In this document: positions 52,617-64,000 of the stretch, piece after piece
Numbering within the stretch: the first letter of the stretch is position 1
Layout of the letters: the number at the start of each line of letters is the position of its first letter
From: Tubulanus polymorphus
Taxonomy: Eukaryota; Nemertea; Palaeonemertea; Tubulaniformes; Tubulanidae
Direction of reading: 5' to 3'
NCBI RefSeq assembly: GCF_964204645.1
Contig: NC_134028.1
Location: 9,899,001-9,963,000 of the forward strand
DNA length: 64,000 nt
Program-made: the position numbers and the translations under genes
Notes under the pieces: generated by a model
Seen by the model: only the letters and a program-made list of their open reading frames with translations
Databases searched by the model: none
Told to the model about the DNA's origin: nothing

Positions 52617-53761
52617 ATGTTACATAAACTTAAAAGAGAAAAATTGTCGTATGTAAATGAAAGTGAATGGTTTCTTGATAAAAATTTTAATATACAAAAT
52701 GCTCTTTCTCCTATCGATGAAAATTCAATATGTATGTTTGAATCCATAATAAGGGAACATAAGTCCACTGAATCCTATAGTATTTTAGAATCTGATGTAT
52801 CAGTTGAGGACTTGACTAGTCTTACCTGTGACCATTGATATAATTCAACTATTATGCTTCTTTTCAAATCACTTATAAATAGAAGCTAAAGAACACGTTC
52901 ATGTCTACTACATGCTAAAATCGTTTATGCCATCTTTGTTTGCTGAAAAAATTATCAAAGAATTTGGACAAAATCTATTGGAAAAATGTAACTCCTTGAT
53001 ATTTTGCATGTTGGGAGACTACCTGGTAGTAAAACCTATTTAAATAAAGCAAATATTAATTGTAAAACTGAAGTTGGCAACCATTTTGCTTTAGCTGTTT
53101 ATTCTTGTTGAGAGTCAGACTCTTACCTATGTTGACACGTGATGGCCATGATAGTTCGGCCATGATAGTTCCAGTAATAACTCAGCAAAACAGCATGTTT
53201 GTAATGAAAACTGCTCTCCTTATTACCCTTGGCATACATGTGGTAATTTTTGGGGCATGTTTAGCGGCTAGTAACCTAGAGATCTTTCAGTCACTGACCA
53301 ATAAAGAATTTTCGAGTGATTGTGTCAGTGGATATCTTTATTTGAGAAACATTAGTCATTATTCACATTTTTTAAGACTTGTGTTGATTGATTGGCTTAT
53401 GACTTGTGAAATTGACTTGAATAAACTCTATGATACAAACCTGCAATCATCTCAAATACCGGGGGTAACCAATGTTAATGATATACATGTTATAGTTCCT
53501 AGTGACAACTCGAGGGCCCCATTTTCAATTTTGCATGATTTATCTAGTGATAAAGAACCTGAAATATGCAGTAATAGTTTGAACACTGATGAGTTAGATT
53601 GTACAAAAACTACTGGTGTATCAAAATGTTTTGAAGGCAATTCAGAGGGATGTTCTCCGGCGCGCACAATAACTAATTTGAACAAATGGATTGAAATATT
53701 CAACATACCAAAAAAAATTGTTGCATGTTTTTCAAAAAATCCAGAGGTTTCATTCCATTAA
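52617..53761 (+). pseudogene. Unassigned frames upstream of the transposase
   Basis: Frames 52617-52838 and 53105-53761 have no recognised domain and are separated by stops. Their Ser/Asp-rich composition and position just before the GATA-like finger suggest the N-terminal part of the same transposon gene. I cannot exclude a different decayed gene. Confidence 0.3.
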
Positions 53762-53828
53762 AAATTTACATAACTACAATTACGTATGTATATTGGGACT
53801 TCATCTCTTATTTTTCTTGTAATCATCA

Positions 53829-56757
53829 GGGCAAAGAAGATAAAAATGCTATTTCTCGTATCAAAGAGTTTTTTTCTTCATCAGAATGTGAAGAAAAGGT
53901 TTTGAACTGTTTCAGAAAATTCAAAGTGCCTGCCACTTTACTAGATGACATAAATGAGAAAAATATTACTGATTTTATCCATGGTACCCCAAAGACAATA
54001 ACTAGTAAAAAGCATGTTCTCCTCCGCTGTTAATTAAAGAATGGGCAAACTGTTGTAAAATAATTTCCGATATCTGATAACAATCCTAAAGGAGCACTGG
54101 AAAAAGCTGTTGCATTTCAATCGGACCCTAACTTTCCTTCATGGCTGATATCAAAACTTCACGAGCGGATGGCGAAGTAGCAGTTGGTTCAGAATGTCAA
54201 AAGTATTTCGATAATTTCAGATTTGATTTTACTAAAAGATTGATAATTTCTAAGAATATCCAGTTTATACACTCAACTTCTACATTGAAGTTCTCTGTGG
54301 CAGAACACGCTAATTGGGGTAGAACACATAGATTTGATGAAACCTATCAATTTGTGGAGCAACGTGAACCAAATAATATTCCTGCTGTAATCATGCATAT
54401 AAATTGTTCCTCAGAATCATCCCAATGCCGTTCTGTTTGTGGAGAACTTCTTTCTAGAATATCATCTGATATTTCGCAATTAAAATGCCCTAAATGTAGC
54501 GAGACACTAATACCTATTGAAAATATATGTTATCATTGTGCAACGCATCTTTCGCCCAGGTGGTATAAACTCGAGGGCATTTCAACTTGCAATGCATGTC
54601 ATCTGCATGTTAAGCGTTATGGTAAACCTAGATCTGCTGATCTGCGAACTAAATCTAAACATGAAAAATTAACTAGTTCGCATTTAAAATGTAGTTGGAA
54701 ATTGAAACTTGTATTATATACTGGTCAAATGGATGTATGGAAAAAGACAATCGTAAGTTTCATTCTGAACATGCAGTGCAAGAAAAACGAATGCGACCTT
54801 CCCCTACTATCCGTGACATGTGGGACTTCCAAAGGTCAATGCATCATAGTACAGCTAAGCAGATATTTACTACTACTAATAGACTACAGACAACACATTT
54901 TGAAGGTCCAAAAGCATCTCAGTACCATCACTTCGCAAATTAACCAAAGAATTAGATTAAACTGATAAACGCGTTATCAAAGAAGCAATCAAAGTAGAAG
55001 AGGAAATTCCATTTGGTGGTTCAGATTGGAGAACTGTTGAAAACATTGTTGAAACAAATTACGAATCCTGCTTATTTTTCCAGAGAGGAAATAAGGATAT
55101 TAATAGAGATTACTTAATCGTACTTAGTAAGCCAGCCTGCCTGTTTTATATTAGAAAATATGGTTCAAATGTGCTTGGTATTAATGTCAAACATGATTTT
55201 ATGTCAGTACGGTTTAAAACATGTTTTATTACTTTTTGTGATGAAAAAAAATAGTGGTGGGGTTGCCATATCTAACAAGGAGGATCAATGTTTTATGCTA
55301 CAGCAATTCAGGTTCTTCTTGCAAATGTACCTTGTTCTAGTGATACATGTACACATCCATCCAAACTTTTTGTTTTCAATGATGGTAATGGTTTTATACA
55401 GATACGAGATTGCGCTCGTCATGATCCCATAAGTCCTGCTTTTCAACATGATAAAGATGATGCAACAAGTGCTGCTTTGGATGAATGTAATTTATCATCA
55501 ATTTTATGTAATTTTCATTCATTACAAGCCTTCAGGCGCCATTTAAATGAAGGTCATCAACTTAAACTATTAATGAGACCCCTAGAAACTGCATTTAAAG
55601 GTGTGATGCGAGCGTGGGATTACAATTCTCAAAAAGTCCTTGAACAGCATTTTCGAAACTTTGTTAACAAAGTAATTCCTGACTCTGTTATATCAAATGA
55701 AACCAGAAATAGTTTGTTATCATACATAGATACTTATTGGTTTAATTCATCGTGGTCTACTTCCTTTACTACTACAACCTTATATGACACTGTTCCATGT
55801 GACCGCCGTAATCCATTGCTCTTGACAGATAATGTAACTGAGAGGAAATTTAGAGATCTGGATGATACATATTTTGGTGGTCATCTAAATCGTTTGATGT
55901 CCACCCTCCTTATTAAATTAGTAGATGCTGTAATTGATGATGACTTACTTTCCTGTAAAAATAACATGGCCAGTAATCTTGATCTCTTTTCAACAAGTAG
56001 TAATTCGCCTGTTTGTCGAAAAGGGAAAAAGTCATTTAAGATACAAAAGGAAATTGCAAAGATAGAAAGGGCATTATGTATTATAAAAGAAGGCCTTCTT
56101 TACTATTTTGATATTGAAAGTGGCTGGGGACTGGTCGAAAGTAGCAATTCTGGGAATAATTTGCTCGGACAACTAAGCGAGTCATAATTGACTGAGAGTT
56201 ACCATGATGACCCTGACATACTTGAAGATATTTGTCCGAAACAACGTTTAAGTCAGTGTCCAAATATCCATGAAACTAATGAAAATATCATTAAAGATCA
56301 TCCTTATGATATAATATCGAAATGTAAAAATTTGTTACTTCACCTTGACCAACAAGCTAGAAAATCTTTTTATGATAGTATTTTGGACATTATTCCGGAA
56401 GATCTGCAAGATAAGATCAGAAGACCTTATACCCATCTTGCCAATATTAAACTTGGTATATGCACTTGTGCAGCTTTTATCGTCAAAGGACAACCCTATT
56501 TTTGCAAGCACCTTTATGCTCTGTTCGCTAAAAACAACAATTATGATGATCCTCCCTCCATTTTAGAAAATTCATTGTCTTTTCTGCCTTCCAACAATGC
56601 ACAATGTACTAGTGACCATCGTTCCAATGTGAATTTTACTCGAGCTGAAGGAATATTAAATCACTGTGACTTAGTTAGTGACTATAGAAAACGTGGGCGT
56701 ATTTTAAAAGTCTTACATACAGAACCCACAACTTTGAAATTTCCTGTAGGTAAATAA
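53829..56757 (+). pseudogene. Mutator-like transposase with GATA-like and SWIM zinc fingers
   Basis: Pieces in several frames. After a splice-like TAATCATCAG: an N-terminal helical block (53830-54033). Then a GATA-like finger with CYHC at 54528-54539 and CNAC at 54588-54599, preceded by a CPKC pair. The catalytic core (54960-55600) has YGSNVLGINVKHDF (the first catalytic Asp position reads Asn), GVAISNKEDQ and LSSILCNFHSLQAFRRHL, as in MULE transposases. The SWIM finger CTCAAFIVKGQPYFCKHLY lies near 56462-56517. Blocks from MRAWD to SWIM match the gene at 9639-11815. At least six breaks, so it is inactive. Confidence 0.7.
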
Positions 56758-56779
56758 GCAAACAGAGCACCACACAACT

Positions 56780-57687
56780 TTGGCCCTCGGCAATACACCG
56801 AGCCTTATAGTACCTGAGAAACCTTTAGAGTTTGATCCTTACCGTTCATTAGTTATATTTCCTGATAATGCTAAAGAACGCCACGGTGGAAGGAAACGTA
56901 GCAGACTTGCTGGACGTCCAAAAATTTCAGGCAATAGCGAAAAAGGCCTTAGCATCTCTCGGACATAATTTGTTAACCCAAACTCAAAATTCTCCTGAAA
57001 AATTTGATTTTCACAATATTCACATTGAAAATTCCGTAGATGAATCATATGATCATAATAATAATGAAGATAATTCTGAAATTCTTAATCCCCCCAAATC
57101 TGAAGCTGAAAACAAACTCATAGTAAATGAAGATAATCAAAAGCATTTGAAGAAGAAAAAAAACTGATCAAAGTGTTTTTCTCAAACCAATTTTATGTGG
57201 TGCATGTCTTGTGGGTAACGTTGTACCACCATACTGCTGCACAAAGCAAACAGAACTAATAAAACATATGGCAGAAAAACATCATGTTCCATTACCAGTT
57301 TGCTCTATGTGTTGGTCTAAACATGGTTCCCTTCATCAATATACCAATGAAGCCCAGCTTCAGCGACATATCAAGCAAGTTCACAGGAACTACACCAATA
57401 ATAATACAAATAATAGAATAAGTAATGCTACCGATGAAGATAATGATGATGATGATTTCATTTCTATTTTAAACACCCCTTCCCTGGTGACTGAAAACAA
57501 AAGTAATTCTGGTAAACGATTAACTTTAGGGGCATTTAAAAAGGTTGATAGTGTAAATGTTGAAGAAGACCTTGAGACTTTGACAAAAGGGAACCCTGGT
57601 CTTCCGAATCGGGCAATGTTAAAACATAATAAAATTGCAAAGAAAATGAGATCTCAGCCAGAGCCGTTGCCATCCATGTTTTTTTAA
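56780..57687 (+). pseudogene. C-terminal part of the same transposase, zinc fingers
   Basis: KERHGGRKRSRLAGRPK (near 56873) corresponds to HGGRKIIRPANRG in the T2 gene. After a frameshift and the stop at 57165, 57211-57687 has C/H-rich fingers (CCTKQTELIKHMAEKH; CSMCWSKH...H) matching the C2H2-like pair of T2, then GNPGLPNRAMLKHNK. It ends at 57687 without the PHD finger that T2 has. Confidence 0.6.
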
Positions 57688-58391
57688 ACTAATAAATATG
57701 GGATGTTTAATTGTCATATCTAGCTACGGTAGATACTTTTCTCATTGATTATTAGTACATATCACACAAATCCGCATATACGCTAGAATTCATACTATTA
57801 GCAAATAACACTTAGAATCGCAATTTGCTCATTTTGTAATAGTTCCGAAATCGTCAAATTTCATTGCAGAGATTCCCCGATATATCACGAGTAATGAAAC
57901 AGATATCACGTTTAAACGTAGATTTTTCTTTTATTTTGAAATCCATAGAGCAAACATTTATAGGAACCTAATGTTATTGAACATAAAGCTCCCGACCCTC
58001 CCTGCATTTAAATCCAATTCCGACTATAATAGGCTTTTTATCATGATGTAATATAGCTTGTGCAACAGGACGTCACTCAGTCATTACGTTAATTGTGAGG
58101 TGTTTATACATAATAGTTTTATGAGCAATTCATATGGTGGGATCGTAATCGGGAAAGATCTGCCTAAAACACTTTAGCGCCTTAAGGAGTTTTGAGCTTC
58201 TTGATAAAATTCCCCGAAAATAATTCAAAATCGCCCTATCCAATATCTAAAGGCCATTCAAAGCAATATATTTTGTCAATTCTTTTTGAATTTATTCATA
58301 ATTAATAACATATTCTAAATAGTAATGATTTCATTATTAGGAATCTGATCTAGGCTAATATATTTCTAGTTGTAAAACGTAGCTGTCGGAT
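57688..58391. other. Intergenic, no gene seen
   Basis: AT-rich; no frame, repeat or element end could be supported. Terminal repeats of the preceding transposon were not found. Confidence 0.5.
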
Positions 58392-58430
58392 CTACGAGCA
58401 ATTATCTAATTAATGAGATGATTGCTCGTA
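58392..58430. repeat. Hairpin related to that at 8093-8128
   Basis: CTACGAGCAATTATC and its near complement around a short A/T loop; same stem as the perfect hairpin in T2. Confidence 0.7.
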
Positions 58431-58659
58431 TGTTGGATGGATGGACATATTGGTGTGTACCGGTCTACAGTGTCTTTAATCAAAGATTCCATTTGTTATC
58501 TGTCGTATTTTTATGAAAGAGCACAACCAGAAATATAAACCTCTATACAGGGTACAAATCAGAAGTTAAAACTAGGACCATGGCTAATTTGGAAACATAA
58601 AGGGAAGATTTCTCTCATCACTCATGACCCACATAAGCCGGGATCACATAAGCCGCCAC

Positions 58660-58800
58660 ACGGAGACGATTTGGCCCGGGCCAAACTGGCCGCGATCAGG
58701 CTCGGGCCAAATTTGGCCCGTGCCTAATTAGAGAGCGCGTTCACACGCAAACTATTCACTCGATACTAAACAATGCTCAAACAAAGCGAAGTGGATCATT
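58660..58800. repeat. Direct repeat flanking the foldback element, left
   Basis: GAGACGATTTGGCCCGGGCC through ACAAAGCGAAGTGG recurs, diverged, at about 62396-62590 in the same orientation (GAGACGATTTG...ACAAAGCGAAGTGAC). The two copies bracket the foldback element. Confidence 0.6.
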
Positions 58801-59105
58801 TCCGCCCCGGTGCTAGTTGCAATTCAAACGCAGTCATTTGTCTGGTGCCAAAATTAGGCGGTTCCTGAACTTCGCTGAAAAAGCTGAAACACTGAAACGC
58901 TGAATCGCTGAAATAAAAACGCTGAAATTTCAGGGAATTTCCGAAAAACGCCGAAATTTCAGGGAATTCCCGAAAAACGCTGAAATCGTGCTAGGTACCG
59001 ACAATACACGTTTTGAAATAATTTCCGGGCCGGTATTCGCTGCCGAGTCCTGAACCGTCTTTTAGTCTCCACCTTCGGTTACAGAGACATGCATGGGCAG
59101 TATGT

Positions 59106-59417
59106 GTGGAGTATACTTCTAGAGGGCCACTTGTTGAACAAATTAATTCGCTTGAAATCCGGATTTTTAATGCATACAGGCAGCATGATGAGGAAAACCC
59201 ATTCACAAACCGTGCAAGCCAACTTAAACACTATGCTCAATATTCCAAGAATATGGTTTACTTCTATCGTTCATGTATAAAACAGGATTATAAGCAACTT
59301 TTCTTTTGTCAACACGTTGATGGGCGACGGACTATGGTATTCTCTGAAGGAGGTAAATTAAATTTGACAGCTAGTTATATAAATGATGCAGCTTTTGGAC
59401 AAAAGGGATCTAACTAA
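59106..59417 (+). CDS. 103-residue unknown frame
   Basis: Starts within the left arm of the foldback element and continues beyond it (INSLEIRIFNAYRQHDEENP, MVYFYRSCIKQDYKQLFFCQ, GRRTMVFSEGGKLNLTASYI). Composition is protein-like, but there is no recognised domain and no second copy to compare; it may be an exon of a captured gene. Confidence 0.3.
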   Translation: MEYTSRGPLVEQINSLEIRIFNAYRQHDEENPFTNRASQLKHYAQYSKNMVYFYRSCIKQDYKQLFFCQHVDGRRTMVFSEGGKLNLTASYINDAAFGQKGSN

Positions 59418-60540
59418 ATTTCTTTTTAATTCACCGTGGAATGGAATGGATTGACGCCAATGACATGCAGTAGTTACTTATAGGTCATACTAATTAGCGT
59501 CAACCAATTAATCTAAATCGGGCAAACCATTCAACAACTGTAATTTATTTGCTGTGTTGTGATAATAATAGGTTTTTTTTTTTTAAATGACATACCAACT
59601 GTTAGAAAAATGTACCGATTCTTATTTTTAGACTACTACGGTATCTATAAAAGGAGGAGTCATAGATAAAGTTGATTTGCTCAGCTGGACACACTTCTTG
59701 TCAAGTACATCATCTCAAGTATTGGGTGTTTTGTAAGTTTGATTTCAGTATTTATTTACTAAGTGCTGTTCCCTCGGACCTCAGTGCTTTCAAACTAGGC
59801 CCACCCCATAGGCTATATCTCCAGAGTGTGTTAGCCACTATTCTTTTATTTCCTACTTTAAATGCACTTTTTTTCTATTTTTAGACTCGGGCTAAGAATG
59901 TGCAAATTTGAGATACTGAGAAATCAGATGGCACTAGTTAACTTGAACTGCGAAATTTGCAGCAGGATAGCTGAACGACACAATTTTTAAAAACAAAATG
60001 GCTATTCGAATGCTATTTCAGTAATAACTTGATTCAACCAGAGAGAAATAAGTCAATTGGGGATGTACAGTACACCCACTTTACTTCGCCGTTTTCCTGG
60101 TACCAAATTTTTTATCTTAAGCTAAGCAATATTCTAAGATATGCTAGTGAATTTCATTAGAATATAGAGCAATGGAACCAGAATTCAAGCCCGAGTTAAG
60201 TGAACTATTGATTCTGATATAATGTAAGAACTGATTTCTTTTGTGTATTCTTATAATGTGTTAAGTATTATTTTAAGCTGTCAAATAATATAATTAGACA
60301 AACGTCAAATTATTGGATCTTTCTTGTTGACTCGTTTAATTTTGTGAGTTTAGAGTTCCAGTCAATCCACAATGTGCAGTGCCTAGCCTTCATCTAGTAC
60401 TAAAGCCAAGCCTGTGTATGGGAAAACGTTGTTCGACTCTCATAAGCCAGAAAAATAAAAACTTGCAATACATTGCAGATAGTAGTCTCCAGCAAGTAGA
60501 CAGAGAAAGTAAACCAGGTTTTACCCCGTACCCTATCCGG
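59418..60540. other. Interior of the foldback element, no gene seen
   Basis: Low-complexity and AT-rich stretches only, with an imperfect inverted pair around TTGACGC/GCGTCAA near 59449-59505. Confidence 0.4.
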
Positions 60541-60855
60541 CATCTTCACCTGTCAAGGGATTCGAACCCACTACACTAAAGCTGTTCTCCGAACCGCTTG
60601 ACCTCGAGTCGTTACTAGCCGACCAGAATCAGGTCGGGCCAATCACAGCGCTTGTTACAAACGACATTTGGCATCTATGGAATTTCCCGGTAAATGGACC
60701 AATCAGCGAACACGTAGCGAAAACGGAAGTATTGTCGCGTGTTGATATATGACGTCATTCGCTAAAACGCCGGTAATGAAATCGCGCGTCGTGAGGCCAG
60801 GGGGCAGGTGGAAGCGAGTTTGGGAGCGATACTGGTCTCCTGGCAAGCGAGGATG
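60541..60855 (-). repeat. 315-bp repeat with tRNA-like B box, copy 1
   Basis: Matches 63265-63581 closely and in the same orientation. On the minus strand it has GGTTCGAATCCC (B box) about 35 bases after GGTCAAGCGGT (A box), as in tRNA-derived SINEs. The repeat also extends upstream of these boxes, so it may be a composite. Confidence 0.6.
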
Positions 60856-62139
60856 CCTACCCGGGAACGAAAGACACTCCATGACTCCTTCCTTGAAGAG
60901 ATTGTAGAAATATGGCACCCAATCGTAGTAATGCTAAGTACAGTATACTATGACGGTTGAACCTTTATTCACACCAAAATAGAATCAAAGTAGTCATAAG
61001 TTCCATGATAGCACTTAATTTGGGTTATCAGGTTCAGCCTTACTAGCTGTACTTTCATTCAGCTACTACTTTTGTATTAGTCAGTAACCTGTCTGTGGTT
61101 TAGTTTCACGATCGGATATTTTCACAAACCACAGTCAGGAATGGGAAGGTCATTTTTGTATGAAATCTTCGTCAGCCAATTTGACTGACGAGTAATTTGC
61201 CTGGCATTTCATTGTCTCTTATGATATCCGTCTAATTTTTGTTGTAATCGACACACAACAGATTCGTAGTTTGTCTGATACCTATAACACCTCACCTGAT
61301 GATCTTAATCCATGTGCAAATCGGCCGTAAAGTGAGAGTAAATTTCCGTCCAGTCAACAGCTGCCATTTTGAAAATTACTGGAGGTGCTGGCACCTGTGG
61401 ACTGAGGCCAGGACAACAGCACAAACTAACAAAGCGAAACGACGAAATTAAAAAAAATTAAGAAATCAACACTTATTCACATTTTTCTTTTACCAGAAAT
61501 TTATTGTTTCATTATTTGTTATGAAAAACACGAAGATTTGAAATACAAGTTGGAAAACCATCAAAAATAAAAATTGTCGTTTCGTCTTGGAAGTTTTATA
61601 TAAATCCTTGTAGGTCCCCTTGTCTTATCATGCCACATGTTCAATACAGAGAAATGGCGGCCAATGGCGAAATTTGTGGAGAAATTAATTAATTTCTCAA
61701 AATAATGTTGATTAATCACTCGAAACATACATAAAATTGGATTATTTCGAAAGGTACCTGTGTTAGTTTGTGAATTAAGCCATTAATTGTAGACTGAAGT
61801 GAATAGAAAGTATATTTTTGAAGTGGTACTTTTTTCAACCGTGTTTTGGTCCTTGTCATCCCTAACGTTGGTATAAGCCCATCCGATTATAAAAAGCTTA
61901 CCACCAACGATTAGGTAACTAACTACTTTTGTATGAGACTTGGCAATGATAAGTTGGAAGAAATCACCAAATATAAGAAAAAATATTGAGAATTAATATT
62001 ACTGTAATTAAGAATTTATTCAAATGAAGTGATAATTTCATTGTCAGATCGTACCGGTATATGCGCATAAAACAAAAAACACATCTAACAATCCACGCAA
62101 TCCGCAATCGATCAAGTCGAACATGACGACGACCTCAAG
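60856..62139. other. Interior of the foldback element, no gene seen
   Basis: No supported gene. A CTGTGGTTTAGT/ACAAACCACAG inverted pair lies near 61093-61132. Confidence 0.4.
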
Positions 62140-62365
62140 GCATGTCTCTGTAACCGAAGGTAGAGTCTAAAAGACGGTTCAGGACTCGGCAGCGGACACC
62201 GGCCCGGAAAGAATTTCAAAACGTGTATTGTCGGTACCTAGCACGATTTCAGCGTTTTTCGGGAATTCCCTGAAATTTCGGCGTTTTTCGGAAATTCCCT
62301 GAAATTTCAGCGTTTTTATTTCAGCTTTTCAGTGTTTCAGCTTTTTCAGCGAAGTTCAGGAACCG

Positions 62366-63264
62366 GGCCAAAAATGCACATGTGATCGCGGCTATAGAGA
62401 CGATTTGTCGGGGTTAAATTGGCTCGAATCAGGTCCGACTTAAATTTTACGCATGGCTTACCAAAGAGCGCGCCCATTTTCATGTTCAAATTCGTTTCAC
62501 ATTCAAATTCAAACCCATTCATTCGTTACTAAATAATGCTTAAACCATGGAATCTAAAACGAGCCCATACTTAAACAAAGCGAAGTGACTGACTTCCAGA
62601 ACCAGTTTATATTAACAAGCTTAATTTGACTCAGGTCTGGTCCGTCGTTTTTGGTCGGGCAATTAGGCACGGGTCCATTCTGCGCCCATTACTGTTTTTT
62701 TTTCGCCAGATCTCTCCGCCCCTACACCTTTTAACTTGATTTTCATCATCCACGTATTTAAATTTCGATTTTTTCAGCTTGTGTTAATATTATACTCATG
62801 CAAAGCACACTGATTACAATTTGCAGCAGTGTGCTATATAATGAAATAAGTAATATTGATTATCAATATCAACATTAAGTGTGAATTTGCAGTTGAATAT
62901 TGCAGTTCAAATAATTGATTTGATTAACAATATAATTTGATGTAGGCCTCCCAGCGTCAATCATTCAAGAAAATATTAATAACTAGTCAAAGACTCAAGA
63001 TCAAGTAACGAAAAAGGAAGATGCATTCTAACAACTGATTGCGATGTGAAGACTATATTAGGCTCATTATTAGAACCTGCACTACAGCTATTTAACTTTC
63101 TAAAAATCATTCGTCTCAGACCCTCAAATACCGTGTACATTATCACCCAAATTGTCCAAATATGTTTGGTGTCGTCGCTATAGTATACTACTCATTAAAA
63201 ACAATGATTACATCAATACCTATTATTCTAAAAGCTCAGGTTTTTAGCGTTTAGTGGTTTGGAA
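62366..63264. other. Intergenic, no gene seen
   Basis: Begins with the diverged partner of the 58660-58800 direct repeat; the rest is AT-rich without supported features. Confidence 0.4.
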
Positions 63265-63581
63265 CATCTTCACCCGTCAAGGGATTCGAACCCACTCTGC
63301 TAAAGCCGTTCCCCGAACCTCGCGAGTCGTTGGAGTCGTTACTAGCCGACCAGAATCAGGTCGGGCCAATCACAACGCTTGTTACAAACGACATTAGGCA
63401 TCTAAGGAATTTCCCGGTAAATGGATCAATCAGCGAACACGTAGCGACCGCGGAAGTATTGTCGCGTGTTGATATATGACGTCATGCGCAAAAGCGCTAG
63501 TAATGAAATCGCGCGTCGTGAGGCCAGGGGGCTGGTGGAAGCGAGTTCGGGAGCGATACCGGACCCCTGGCAAGCGAGGAT
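63265..63581 (-). repeat. 315-bp repeat with tRNA-like B box, copy 2
   Basis: Second copy of 60541-60855, with few differences; includes GCCAATCACA and TATGACGTCAT blocks that look like promoter elements. Confidence 0.6.
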
Positions 63582-63840
63582 GGGTTTGGAAGAACATTCA
63601 TCCCAAAGTCTATATTTCGAATAACAGACCAGGTCCAGTTTCCTTCGTTTGACATTCAGAGGAACATTCCTCCCGAAGTCGATACTTTGAATATCAGACC
63701 TGAAGGTCAAATTCTCTCCGTTTGACTTTGGGAGGAATATTCCTCCCAAAGTCAATTGTTAGAATATCGGACCCCTTGGTCAAGTTTCCATCGATTGACT
63801 TTGGGAGAAATATTCCTCCCAAGGTCAATTTTCACAATAG
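63582..63840. repeat. Minisatellite of about 75-80 bp with a palindromic core
   Basis: Three to four units, each with GACTTTGGGAGGAATATTCC (a palindrome that continues TCCCAAAGTC) and GAATATCGGACC. Divergence rises to the left. Confidence 0.75.
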
Positions 63841-64000
63841 CGGTCTTCCTCTTAATTGGCGACACTCAAAGAACGAGCGGCTCAGATTTCTATTGTGAGC
63901 CTATCGCACGCTGCGCGTGAATCACTTACGTAATCTTTTCTGTAAATGTGAAGACCTCGGGGGCATTATGTTCTCTAAAGCCCGACATTATCCCATATTC
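63841..64000. other. Right edge, no gene seen
   Basis: Short GC-mixed end with no supported feature. Confidence 0.4.

Larger units (their letters stand above)
58859..62365. mobile_element. 3.5-kb foldback-type element
   Basis: Inverted arms of about 230 bp (58859-59092 and 62140-62365) start CGGTTCCTGAACTTCGCTG and contain short tandem units (CTGAAATTTCAGGGAATT, CCGAAAAACG), as in foldback elements with internally repetitive ends. The interior has one short frame (59106-59417), a tRNA-like repeat (60541-60855) and otherwise no gene. No clean target duplication. Confidence 0.75.

Noticed and set aside
60541-63581. An LTR retrotransposon bounded by the two 315-bp repeats
   Set aside because: The ends are not TG...CA, no primer site or polypurine tract is seen, and no gag or pol lies between.

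Overview
The window is a repeat-dense stretch of animal nuclear DNA, probably from a marine invertebrate. Introns have GT/AG borders. Ty3/Gypsy, BEL/Pao (a family known only from animals), Mutator-like and Maverick/Polinton-like elements lie nested in one another, and no bacterial operon, rRNA gene or intact single-copy host gene is visible. The species cannot be read from the sequence; a mollusc, another lophotrochozoan or a cnidarian would all fit.

Layout. 571-28044 is a nest built on Ty3/Gypsy LTRs. An old LTR (571-1904, resuming 6670-6861) is split by a Mutator-like element (1905-6669) with a perfect 9-bp target duplication. A second, oppositely oriented copy (6862-12376) carries the C-terminal part of a transposase with SWIM and PHD zinc domains. 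A Gypsy element follows: truncated 5' LTR 12377-13628, gag, pol, an extra charged zinc-finger ORF, and a 3' LTR from 19930. A complete BEL/Pao element (21256-27337, 5-bp duplication CGGAC) sits inside that 3' LTR. 28045-30246 holds foldback elements and a minisatellite.

30247-38000 is a graveyard of Maverick/Polinton pieces. Element A has a retroviral-type integrase, a packaging ATPase, small membrane proteins and a penton-like minor capsid protein. A fragment of a second lineage has an integrase chromodomain and another penton-like gene. 38158-38754 is part of an SGNH-hydrolase-like gene. Its splice donor is the insertion site of element B (38758-51487), a Maverick-like element with exact 85-bp terminal inverted repeats and a perfect 6-bp duplication (TCGGTA). 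B encodes a family B DNA polymerase interrupted by an intein, a penton-like protein, small membrane proteins and several unknown proteins. It has no integrase or ATPase; an unrelated segment with two odd hairpins (about 50223-51041) lies where they would be expected.

52600-57687 is a decayed Mutator-like transposase gene with a GATA-like finger. The right end has a 3.5-kb foldback element (58859-62365), a 315-bp direct repeat and a palindromic minisatellite.

The main observation is that all ten independent genes of element B start with the same composite signal: a run of 5-8 T, then 8-12 bases ending in AA directly before ATG, usually TAAATGG. This resembles poxvirus and other large-DNA-virus late promoters. 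Together with the intein in the polymerase active-site motif, it suggests an ancestor that lived in contact with large DNA viruses. Both elements are broken by stops and frameshifts, so this is a fossil; A is more decayed than B.
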